A stretch of DNA of 64,000 nt from GCA-002050365 sp038235165 (GTDB taxonomy: Bacteria; Acidobacteriota; Blastocatellia; Pyrinomonadales; Pyrinomonadaceae), in the NCBI GenBank assembly GCA_038235165.1, contig JBBSUG010000016.1:1-64000 (forward strand). Direction: 5' to 3'. Positions 1-8,103 of this stretch are shown here, piece by piece. Both the position numbers and the translations under genes were made by a program. Numbering within the stretch: position 1 is the first letter of the stretch; every line of letters starts with the position of its first letter. Below the pieces are notes generated by a model, which had not been told where the DNA came from, did not search any database, and worked only from the letters and a program-made list of their open reading frames with translations.

Positions 1-148
1 ATAAAATCATCTGACAGCGCACTCGAAAGCAATGACTTTTGCCCGTTCGATAGCCTTTCTCCAATGCCGCCCGCTGTTCGGCGGTTAATTCGATAACTTT
101 TGTTTTACCCATTTCAACAACAGTCTAACCTATTTCTGTTGAGGTGCT
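1..148 (-). mobile_element. IS630-like element, end with transposase N-terminus
   Basis: A minus-strand reading frame opens with ATG at 112 and runs off the window start. It begins MGKTKVIELTAEQRAALEKG and continues with a YRTGKSHCFRVRCQMIL-like helix-turn-helix stretch, as at the start of IS630-family transposases. Only about 37 residues are visible. The 36 bp between the ATG and about 148 would be the outer end of the element. The element stops next to a TA at 149-150, which fits the TA target of this family, and a heparinase-like frame resumes immediately after. The element boundary is inferred from where that frame resumes; the other end lies outside the window. Confidence 0.65.
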
Positions 149-1510
149 TACAAAGAAAAGAAAAGATATACATACAGCCAAAATCATACCTGGATTCCGA
201 TGGCTGGTTTGGCGATTGCGGGTTACGCCGTGATGGACGAATCAGATGAAGTAAAAGACTGGGTGAAACTGTCAAGGGCGGTTTTTGACCGGACGATTTT
301 GACTTTCGGCACGGACGGTTATTTTTACGAGAGTTTCCATTATTACGGTTTTGCGTTTCGTTTGATGATTCGGTATTTCGACGCGCATTTGAGCGCGACG
401 GGTGGAAATCTTTATTTGCCGATGAAAGATAAGTTTTCGGCAATGAAGTATTTTGCGATGCACTCGATCTTGCATGACCGCGAGAATATTTTTGATTTTG
501 CCGACATCGGCGACGGTTCGCTGAATCGGATGAAAACGAGCAAACGCGAAAAACTTTACGGTGAATACGATATTTTGTATCGTTTTGCAGGAATTCATCA
601 GGACGCGCAGGTGCAAACCGCCGCTGATTTTATTCGCAAAGAAACCGATTTAGGTACACGCGAACCGATGTGGGCTTTTATCAATCACGACCACAAACTA
701 GAACCTGCACCGCTCTCTAAGATTCCGACAAAAATTCATTTTATAGGTAATGACACGGTTTTCGGTCGCACGGATTGGACAAAAAATGCGACGGCATTTG
801 CGTTTCGCAGTGCGCCGCCCGAAGTTCATCACGCGGCAAAACTTGCGAATAAAAATCCTGATTGGCGCGAAAACACGGGACATGCGCACCCGGACGCGAA
901 CAGTTTTATTATTTTTGCAAACGGCAAATACCTGACGGGCGATTCCGGTTACGCGGGCGTTCCGCTGACTGAACATCACAACACGCTTTTAATCGTCGGC
1001 AAAGGACAGGCGAAAGAAGGCGAAGGACACGACGCATTTGCCGCAGTTCCATACGCGCGATTAAACAAAATACGCATCTCCGATGTGAAAATGAACGCAA
1101 ACAGAGTTTCCATTACGGCGGATTTAACCGATGCTTACGAGCCGGAGGTCGGTGTGCAAAAATTTATCCGCCGTTTCGATTTTACCGCGCCGAATGAATT
1201 TGTCATCACCGACGACGTTAAAACAAATAAGCCGCAAATTATCACGGCGTTTCTCCACTCTGACGAGAAAATTGTTGAAAAATCAAAAAACAGTTTCGAG
1301 TTCGAGCCGAACGGAATGAGTTTGCTCGCGGAAATTATCGCGCCGAAAAAATTTAACGCGAAAATCGAGAAAAATATTCTAACTGCGCCCGGAAAACCCG
1401 GTTCGGTTGATAAGGGCGACCGCGAAGAGCGCAGTGTAAGGCTGGAAGTTTCAAATGACAAACCTGCGAAGGAGGTAAAATTTACGATTAGTTTGGAAAT
1501 ACACAAATGA
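149..1510 (+). pseudogene. Heparinase II/III family protein, 5' part cut off by IS insertion
   Basis: The frame encodes the C-terminal portion of a heparinase II/III-like polysaccharide lyase. In frame upstream of the ATG at 200 the protein already reads YTYSQNHTWIPMAG, which resembles the N-H-x-T-W motif of the alpha-toroid domain, so the ATG at 200 is not the natural start. A stop at 140-142 lies inside the adjacent IS630-like element. The motif GHAHPDANSF (about residues 226-235 from Met200), followed by a D-S-G-Y, matches the beta-sheet domain of the family. Members normally have 600 or more residues, so roughly a third is missing here. The intact enzyme would be exported and would degrade uronic-acid polysaccharides. 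This copy is probably inactive unless translation restarts internally. Confidence 0.75.
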
Positions 1511-1519
1511 ACATAAATT

Positions 1520-1912
1520 TTAGAGATATTGTTTGAGCATCAGTTCGAGCTTATCGGCATCAATCGGCTTTTCCAAAAAGTCGTTGCAGCCGGCATCAAT
1601 TGCCTGTTGATAAATATAGCGACCGGAAGCGGTGAACGCGATAATGGGGACTTTTGACGCTTCCTTAAACTCCCTGATGAGTTTTGTGGCAGAAATGCCG
1701 CTCACCACCGGAAGTGCCATATCCATTAAGATCAGGTCGGGAACTTGTTTTTTGACGCTTTCGACGGCACTCCAGCCGTCTTTTGCTTCGAGAACGTGAT
1801 AGCCGAGTTCTTCAAGCAAATATCTGATAAAAAGTCTGGTGTCCTCGTAATCGTCAACTACGAGAATTGTCTTCAGTTTGTTGTTTTTCTCATTCATAAA
1901 ATTTTCGTGCAA
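1520..1912 (-). CDS. Single-domain response regulator (CheY-like receiver)
   Basis: A 130-residue protein made only of a receiver domain. The acidic pair is D20-D21, the phospho-acceptor is D64 in LILMDMALP, T94 is the switch residue and K115 in EKP is the conserved lysine. There is no output domain, so it probably works by protein-protein interaction, like CheY or DivK. A second in-frame ATG at 1897 (MNEKNNK) would give 125 residues and is equally plausible. No histidine kinase is adjacent, so its partner is unknown. It is convergent with the heparinase remnant, with a 9-bp gap. Confidence 0.85.
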   Translation of the reverse strand: MHENFMNEKNNKLKTILVVDDYEDTRLFIRYLLEELGYHVLEAKDGWSAVESVKKQVPDLILMDMALPVVSGISATKLIREFKEASKVPIIAFTASGRYIYQQAIDAGCNDFLEKPIDADKLELMLKQYL

Positions 1913-2125
1913 ACTTGAAAAGTCAATTATGATGTCAAGCCGTAGGAATAAATCGAGTGAAAATAATTGAGGGTATTTCGTCCAGCAAATTAAGTTTTAA
2001 TAAAATTGCGGCAAAAGTCAAAAAATGTTTGACTGATAACAGAGCCTCGGTGAATTCGGAAATTAAGATTTTTACCCGCAAAAATATGCAAATCCTGAAA
2101 TTGTGAAGAATTTCTTTAATCGCGT

Positions 2126-2155
2126 TTGACAGAAAAAGTTTATCTAAGGTATTCT
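2126..2155 (+). promoter_or_regulatory. Sigma70-type promoter for tRNA-Glu
   Basis: TTGACA (2126-2131) is followed after 18 bp by TATTCT (2150-2155). The -35 box is a perfect consensus and the -10 box matches 4 of 6 positions. It lies about 95 bp before tRNA-Glu, in a 335-bp AT-rich gap (1913-2247) that otherwise shows no gene. Confidence 0.5.
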
Positions 2156-2247
2156 ACTTGCTTCGTTGTCGGTTGAGAGCGAGATATTTGAAGAGTGATT
2201 TTTGTACTTGAAACTTTTTTAGTTTTTTTATGACATCCGCTTTTTGT

Positions 2248-2323
<76 letters not shown>

Positions 2324-2360
2324 TCTTTTTTTTGTTAATCCGCATCAGACTTATTAAACC

Positions 2361-2393
2361 AATTCGCTTGCCCTCTGGTAAGCGAATTTTTTG
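2361..2393 (+). terminator. Rho-independent terminator after tRNA-Glu
   Basis: A perfect 9-bp stem, AATTCGCTT (2361-2369) and AAGCGAATT (2380-2388), with a 10-nt loop is followed by a T-rich tract. It ends only about 16 bp before the ATG of the next gene, so it lies inside that gene's leader. Confidence 0.7.
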
Positions 2394-2408
2394 CTTTTGG
2401 AGAGAAAT

Positions 2409-4157
2409 ATGTTTAGAAAAATCTTTTATGCCTTTATTTTATTATCACTTACTTTTATCTCGACCAAGGCGCAGACGGCTGGCAGCAATGCGGATACGGT
2501 GATGATTCTCCCGTTTGAAAATGTCTCGAACAAAGCGGAGTTCAACTGGGTCGGCGAAAGTTTTGCCAATTCGCTGTCTGATTTACTGAAAGTTCCGGGT
2601 TTGAATATCGTTTCAAATCAGGAGCGGAAGATTATTCAGCAAAAACTGCGCGTCCCGCTGACGAGTTTGCCGAGTTTGGCAACTTCACTGAAACTAGCGC
2701 GGGAATCCAAAGCCTCAATTTTAATCGCCGGAAAATACAATATCGTTCCGGCACAGGGCGACATCGCGGCGACGGTCAGCGTGACGGCGAAAATTATTCG
2801 CGTTAATGAGGGCAGATTTTTGAGCGAGGAATTTCCCGACGGCAAACGGGTCGTTCGCGATATTATTCTGAACGACGCACTGGGAAATTTGCAAACCGTC
2901 GAAGGCCAGGTTGCTTATCAAGTGCTGTACCAGCGCGATAAAGCCCTGCCGTTCTCGCAAAATCAGTTTATCGAATCGGCAAATAAAGTTCCGGCGCGGG
3001 CTTTTGAAGCATATATCAAAGGGTTGCTGACACCGGATGCCGAAACGCAGACGCGCGAAAATTACTATAAAAATGCGATGCGTATCTTCGCCGAAGAAAA
3101 AGACGGCGCAGTTTACGCCGATGCCGCGCTGGAACTCGGTTATTTTTACTTGAATCAAAAGAAAAACAGCGATGCAGTCGAATATTTTTCGCGTGTTCCG
3201 CCGGAAAGTCCGCAGTATGCGGAATCGGCGTTTTATACCGGTTTGATTCAGTGGCAGCAAAACAATTACGAACAGGCACTCGCCGTTCTGCGCCCGCTGG
3301 CGGAAGATTTGAAATTGACGAGTGTTTATAACACCATCGGCGCAATCGCCGTGCAAGCCTCTATTGCGGAAAAGAAAAACAAAGGCAAATCCGACGAATT
3401 GCTGGCGGAAGGACTGGAGTTTTTGAAAAAAGCCTCAGACTCCGCGCCCGACGAAACAAATCCGCGTTTTAATTACGGTTTCGCATTGTTCTTAAACAAT
3501 AATTACGCGGAATCCGCCAAGCAACTGCGTCCCGTTCTGGCAAACAATGCCCGCGACGGCGAAGCGTATTTTATTCTCGCTAAATCGTTGGAGAAAGCCG
3601 GAGATGCAGCGGCAGCTGATTTTGACAATCAGGCACGAAGGTTTTTGTCTGAAAATAATAAATACGCCAAACTCGAAAGCGATTGGAAGAATTCAAAAGT
3701 TGACGGTATCAATTTGCGAATCGTTCAGCCTCCGCGCAAAGATTTCGTCAGCGTCGTTTTAACTAAAAGACAATCCGCGCTGACGCAGACAACGCAGAGC
3801 GAAACCGAAACTTTGCTGACTCAAGCCCGCGAGCTTTACAAAACGGGCGGCGATGACGAAGCGATGGGTATTCTGCGGAAGGTTCTGGTCAGCGAACCGA
3901 TGAGCGCGGAAGCCTATCTTTTGCTTGGCAATATCCATTTGCGGCGCGGCGATTTGGAACAAGCCGTGAGCAGCTTTAAAACCGCACTTTTCTGGGACAA
4001 TCGTCTGGTCAACGCGCACGTCTCGCTTGGAAAAATCTATCTCGGAAAGGGTGATTGTTTGCAGGCGAAAAATTACACGGCTTCGGCACTGGTCATTGAC
4101 GCGGAAAATCAGGACGCGACCGGCTTACAGCGACAGGTTGAACGGTGCGGTAAATAA
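2409..4157 (+). CDS. Exported FlgO/TolB-like domain protein with TPR repeats
   Basis: I take the ATG at 2409, preceded by GGAGAG, rather than the in-frame TTG at 2391. The protein has about 582 residues and starts with a signal peptide (MFRKIFYAFILLSLTFISTKAQ). Next comes a FlgO/CsgG-like domain (MILPFENVSN and WVGESFANSLSDLL, about residues 25-170) of the kind that binds envelope partners. The rest is alpha-helical TPR-type repeats, clearest near the C-terminus (AYLLLGNIHLRRGDLEQAV, then VNAHVSLGKIYLGKGDCLQA). It is probably a periplasmic scaffold; the partner is unknown. Because a terminator hairpin lies in its leader, it may depend on read-through from the tRNA promoter or on a promoter I cannot see. 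Confidence 0.85.
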   Translation: MFRKIFYAFILLSLTFISTKAQTAGSNADTVMILPFENVSNKAEFNWVGESFANSLSDLLKVPGLNIVSNQERKIIQQKLRVPLTSLPSLATSLKLARESKASILIAGKYNIVPAQGDIAATVSVTAKIIRVNEGRFLSEEFPDGKRVVRDIILNDALGNLQTVEGQVAYQVLYQRDKALPFSQNQFIESANKVPARAFEAYIKGLLTPDAETQTRENYYKNAMRIFAEEKDGAVYADAALELGYFYLNQKKNSDAVEYFSRVPPESPQYAESAFYTGLIQWQQNNYEQALAVLRPLAEDLKLTSVYNTIGAIAVQASIAEKKNKGKSDELLAEGLEFLKKASDSAPDETNPRFNYGFALFLNNNYAESAKQLRPVLANNARDGEAYFILAKSLEKAGDAAAADFDNQARRFLSENNKYAKLESDWKNSKVDGINLRIVQPPRKDFVSVVLTKRQSALTQTTQSETETLLTQARELYKTGGDDEAMGILRKVLVSEPMSAEAYLLLGNIHLRRGDLEQAVSSFKTALFWDNRLVNAHVSLGKIYLGKGDCLQAKNYTASALVIDAENQDATGLQRQVERCGK

Positions 4158-5110
4158 GCGCGAAAACGAAGTAAAAACTAAAAATGCGAAATCAAAAAAT
4201 CAAAGTTTCCAAAAAACAGCATCTTTGATCAATTGAATTTCTCCGGTTTCTAACATCTGAGAGTCCCGAAATTGCCGGATGTTCCAAATAGTGTAACTTT
4301 TATCCGAAATTCAAGAATTAAAAACGAGAATTTTGCATTTTTGAAAGGTTGGCTTTTAAGTAAGTATCTGATTAAAGTCCGATGTTTGTTGGACTTTTCA
4401 TCGGGAGTATATGATTTTGAAGTTAGAATTAGACTTTGGCACGTAATATGCAATACGGAAGAGTGGCTAGCTTGTTAAACTTAACAAGACCCCGCCGCCA
4501 ACTCTTCTTCGAGAGCAGTATGCCACTGCACTTGACCACCTTCCGAGCGTTCCTTCAGTTATCTTTCCTTTATGAGCCTGGTCGAAAAGATCAGGCTCTC
4601 CTACTTTTAAACCCAATTTACTCAATGTTTTAGCAAAAACGGGCAGTTTATTTGATTGGCAGTATAACAATCTGACGATAATAAGTAGTCGTTCACAATT
4701 AGACTCGACTATTATATTACCGACTAAGTATTGTATTAAAATGAGTTATGCTATCTGCGTCCAAAAACCTAACCGCAAATAGGTAAAAGTAATTGTGAAC
4801 GACTACTTAGCTGAATCAATTTATTTTGACATCAAAAAACATCCTTTTACTTAAAATGACAAAAATCGTCATTTTCGTAGTGACAATTTTTGATTGTTTC
4901 AGTCATTATGACAGCTCACCTTGGCAGGAAATCCGCCAAACAGTATTTATTGGTTATGAGAGTGAGTCAAAAAGCAGATGGAGAGCGGGGACACACTCTC
5001 ATCTCCGTCTTCGCTCACGCACAACTCTTCCGCTTCATTACTATCTTTTTAACTGCCCACCGACAAATGTTGCCTGTTGACTGGCAACCGATAACTGTTA
5101 AAATAAAGTT
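4158..5110. other. Long intergenic region without a recognised gene
   Basis: 953 bp between the TPR gene and lnt. Short open frames exist on both strands (for example minus 4467-4670 and plus 4826-5114), but none has a recognisable domain, a good ribosome site or a sensible composition. The only clear structure is the inverted-repeat element at 4682-4809 and a small hairpin GTTGCC-N8-GGCAAC near 5069-5088, just before lnt. Confidence 0.6.
4682..4809. repeat. MITE-like element with 19-bp perfect inverted repeats
   Basis: TAAGTAGTCGTTCACAATT at 4682-4700 is repeated exactly in inverse at 4791-4809, enclosing 90 bp without coding capacity. The outermost TA of each arm could be a duplicated TA target, as left by IS630/Tc1-type transposases. 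The arms do not match the IS630-like end at the window start. It could also be a large RNA hairpin, but the 90-bp interior argues for a non-autonomous transposon. Confidence 0.6.
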
Positions 5111-6721
5111 ATGACGTTTTCCGCTGCCAAATCGAAGTTTCCTTCATTTGTAAATGTTCTTTTAGCTGTATTTTCCTCCATTCTTTTGACGTTCGCGTTT
5201 CCCAATTTCGATTTTTGGTTTCTCGCCTGGTTCGGGCTGATTCCGTTTTTTGTCGCTGTCGAGCGCGAAAAGGAATCCGTTTTCAAATCGTTTGCGTTGG
5301 GCTGGGTTTTCGGTGTTTGTTTCTTTTTAGGAACTTGTTGGTGGCTGACCTACGCGCTGATTCATTACGGCGGGATACCCTTTGTTATTTCGTATCTGCT
5401 GCTTTTTTTGGCGACGTTGGTTGTCGGCGTTTTCAGCGCAGTTTTCGCGGCTGTTTTCTCGGTATTTTTAAAACGCTTCGGGAATTACGGCTTTTTCGCC
5501 GCGCCTTTTTTGTGGACGGCGACAGAGTTTCTGCGCTTTAATTTGACGGGAAATAACTGGAACGCTCTCGGTTATTCGCAGGCGTTTCAGCCACATTTAA
5601 TCGAACTGGCAAACGTGGGCGGCGTATATTTGATCGGTTCGATGATCGCGTTGGCGAATGTTTACATCATATTTCTATTCACTAATATATTTCTATTCAC
5701 TAATATATTAATTCCCGCCAAAATTTCACCGCCTCAAAAGCGTAAAGATTGGATAATTTTAGCCGTGATAGTCACTTTGCTCACTTTGCTGATTCTGATA
5801 TTCGAACCTATCGGTTCAAAGTCGTCTGAAAATACCGCTGTGAGTGCTGAAGTTATCGCCATTCAGCCGAACGTGCCGATGAGCGGTCTCGATAATTTCA
5901 AATGGGACAAATTGCGCGAACGGCATATTGAACTGGCAGAAAATGTTTTGAACGATAAACAGCGCATAACGAACAACGAACTGAGTAAAATCGTCATTTT
6001 CCCGGAATCTCCGATGAATTTTATGTATGACGACGACCGCGAACTGCAAAAAATTATCAGAGATTTCGCAGTCAGGAATGATGTTTCCGTGTTGTTTAAC
6101 TCCGCGCAGCCGAATCTCAAAGGCACAAATTATTTCAATTCGGCGGTAATGGTCAATCGGAACGGTGAGAAAATCAGTCAGTATGATAAAATTCATCTCG
6201 TTCCGTTTGGTGAATACGTTCCGATGCCCGAACCGCTGGCGCAGTTTATGCCGACGCTGGTCGGTAATTTTCAATATGGCGAAAATTACGGTTTGATGCC
6301 GTTCGGCGACGCGAAAGGCGGCATAATGATTTGTTATGAATCGCATTTTGCCAGTCTTTCGCGTGAATTTGCCCAACGCGGCGCAGACGTTTTAATTGAA
6401 ATGACAAACGACGGATATTTGGGCGATACGCCGGTTTTGCGGCAGCATTTGGCGAGCGCGGTATTTCGCGCCGTCGAAACGAACCGCCCGGTTTTGCGCG
6501 CGACGAATGTCGGAATTACGGCGTATATTAATGAACGCGGCGAAATTTCGGATACGGCAAAATCCTACACGGAAGACACGCGCGTCTGGCAAATTTCAAA
6601 ATCGGACGGCAGCCTGACTGTTTATGTGAAATACGGCGAATGGTTCGCGTGGCTTTGTTCTATATTAAGTTTGGCTTTATTATCATTCAGTGTTTGGAAG
6701 AGAAGAGCAACCGAAACGTAA
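5111..6721 (+). CDS. lnt: Apolipoprotein N-acyltransferase
   Basis: A 536-residue inner-membrane enzyme that adds the third acyl chain to the N-terminal cysteine of lipoproteins, the last step of lipoprotein maturation in Gram-negative bacteria. About eight hydrophobic segments occupy residues 1-240, followed by a periplasmic nitrilase-like domain. The triad is visible: E299 in IFPESPM, K360 in YDKIHLVPFGEYVP and C408 in MICYESH. A C-terminal membrane segment closes the protein. A direct duplication of 18 bp in the DNA at about 5671-5706 repeats FLFTNI in a loop or membrane segment. It is the first gene of a + strand run; the next small gene overlaps its 3' end. Several lipoproteins in the window would be its substrates. 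Confidence 0.95.
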   Translation: MTFSAAKSKFPSFVNVLLAVFSSILLTFAFPNFDFWFLAWFGLIPFFVAVEREKESVFKSFALGWVFGVCFFLGTCWWLTYALIHYGGIPFVISYLLLFLATLVVGVFSAVFAAVFSVFLKRFGNYGFFAAPFLWTATEFLRFNLTGNNWNALGYSQAFQPHLIELANVGGVYLIGSMIALANVYIIFLFTNIFLFTNILIPAKISPPQKRKDWIILAVIVTLLTLLILIFEPIGSKSSENTAVSAEVIAIQPNVPMSGLDNFKWDKLRERHIELAENVLNDKQRITNNELSKIVIFPESPMNFMYDDDRELQKIIRDFAVRNDVSVLFNSAQPNLKGTNYFNSAVMVNRNGEKISQYDKIHLVPFGEYVPMPEPLAQFMPTLVGNFQYGENYGLMPFGDAKGGIMICYESHFASLSREFAQRGADVLIEMTNDGYLGDTPVLRQHLASAVFRAVETNRPVLRATNVGITAYINERGEISDTAKSYTEDTRVWQISKSDGSLTVYVKYGEWFAWLCSILSLALLSFSVWKRRATET

Positions 6722-6935
6722 GATTTTCACGGCGGTTGTCGTGTTATTTTTGATTTACGGTTTCGGATATGCTTTGATCCGCCAAACTTGGCAGGAAACC
6801 AGAGAGATTGACGGGAAAGTTTATGTGGTTTTCCCGAACGACGAAATTTTTTACTATTTATATCGTCCATCTGAGCGTTTTAGACGAAAAAATAACGGAG
6901 ATGAATTTTCACGTCGGACCACACGGATAAAATAA
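6690..6935 (+). CDS. Small single-pass membrane protein, unknown function
   Basis: 81 residues from a GTG start that overlaps the 3' end of lnt by 32 bp. It contains one hydrophobic segment (IFTAVVVLFLIYGFGYALI, about residues 12-30) after a basic N-terminus, then a polar C-terminal tail. Its TAA overlaps the ATG of prfB (TAATG), so the three genes look translationally coupled. I recognise no family. The overlaps on both sides support it being real, but the start is uncertain. Confidence 0.55.
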   Translation: MFGREEQPKRKIFTAVVVLFLIYGFGYALIRQTWQETREIDGKVYVVFPNDEIFYYLYRPSERFRRKNNGDEFSRRTTRIK

Positions 6936-8036
6936 TGGAATTAATTGATTTACAGACAAAATACGAAGAAATAAAAGAAAAAGTTACACAACTTGGGAGG
7001 TTTCTTTGACGCGCCGACTAAGCGTGCCAAAGTTGAAGTTTTAGAAAAACAGATTTCCGATTCCGACTTTTGGAACGATTCGGAAAAAGCGCAGAAAATT
7101 GTGCAGGAACGAAGCCGTCTCGGACGCGCTTTAGATGGTCAGGAAAAATTTGAAACTTCCGTTTCCGATGCCGAGGTGTTGTTTGAATTTGCCGAAACGG
7201 ATGCAGATTCAGCCGCTGAATTGAATAATTTAATCGGCACATTGGAAGGCGAAGTTGACACAGCGATTACTGAAGCATTATTGTCCGGCGAAACGGACGC
7301 GAATAATGCGATTTGCTCAATTCAGTCGGGCGCGGGCGGTACTGACGCGCAGGATTGGGCGCAGATGTTGCTCAGAATGTATATGCGCTGGGCGGAACGA
7401 AAGGGATTTAAGGTTGAAGTTCTGGACGAACAGTCGGGCAGTGAAGCGGGCTTAAAGAGCGCGACTTTTCGCGTCGAAGGCGAATATGCCTACGGTTTGA
7501 TGTCGGCGGAAGCGGGCGTTCACCGGCTCGTGCGAATTTCGCCGTTTAATTCCGGCGGAAGCCGCGAAACGTCGTTCGCCTCAATGTTCGTGTCGCCGGA
7601 GATTGACGAGGACATTGAAGTTGAAATCAACGATAAGGACTTGCGCGTTGACACCTATCGTTCAAGCGGCGCGGGCGGGCAGCACGTCAACGTCACCGAT
7701 TCCGCCGTCAGAATTACGCATTTGCCGACGAATATCGTTGTAACGTGTCAGAATCAACGTTCGCAAATTCAGAATCGCGCGGTGGCGATGCAGGTTTTGC
7801 GCTCGAAATTATACGAAGTCGAACTCGAAAAAAGGCGCGGTGATGCCGCCGAACTCGAAGCGACCAAACAGGATATTTCATTCGGTTCGCAGATTCGCAA
7901 TTACGTTTTGCACCCGTATCGCCTCGTCAAAGACACGCGAACGAAATTTGAAAGAAGCGATGTTGAAACCGTTTTAGACGGCGATATTGACGCATTTATC
8001 AAAGAGTTTTTATTGTTCAAAAAGGAAGTGGAGTAA
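6935..8036 (+). CDS. prfB: Peptide chain release factor 2, made by +1 programmed frameshift
   Basis: Translation starts at ATG 6935 and reads 24 codons to an in-frame TGA at 7007-7009. The ribosome must skip T7007 and continue at GAC 7008, giving join(6935..7006, 7008..8036) and about 366 residues, the usual RF2 length. The slippery CTT-TGA-C is preceded by the Shine-Dalgarno-like GGGAGG three bases upstream, as in E. coli. The protein has the SPF stop-codon recognition motif (RISPFNSGG), as in RF2, and the GGQ catalytic loop (SSGAGGQHVN). It releases peptides at UAA and UGA. It lies in the lnt operon and its ATG overlaps the preceding stop. Confidence 0.97.
6995..7010 (+). promoter_or_regulatory. 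RF2 autoregulatory frameshift site
   Basis: GGGAGG (6995-7000), a 3-nt spacer, then CTT TGA C (7004-7010). Low RF2 slows termination at UGA and favours the +1 shift, which raises RF2 synthesis. The arrangement and spacing are those of the classical prfB site. Confidence 0.95.
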
Positions 8037-8095
8037 AATTCCAGATTCCAGATTTCCAATTTGGAATTGGAAATCTGGAATCTGGAATCTGGAAT
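8037..8095. repeat. Palindromic TTCCAGATTCCAGA repeat
   Basis: Two direct TTCCAGA words on the left face a mirror set of TCTGGAA words on the right, around a central CCAATTTGGAATTGG. This makes a long hairpin in the prfB-ftsK gap. Related words occur near 38331-38375, 39144-39240 and 22551-22580. It may act as a terminator or processing signal; there is no U-tract. Confidence 0.65.
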
Positions 8096-8103
8096 CCGAA
8101 GAA

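Noticed and set aside
4467..4670. Minus-strand open frame in the 4158-5110 gap beginning MLYCQSNKLPVFAKTLSKLG.
   Set aside because: No start context, no family and low-complexity arginine-rich ending; I could not support it as a gene.
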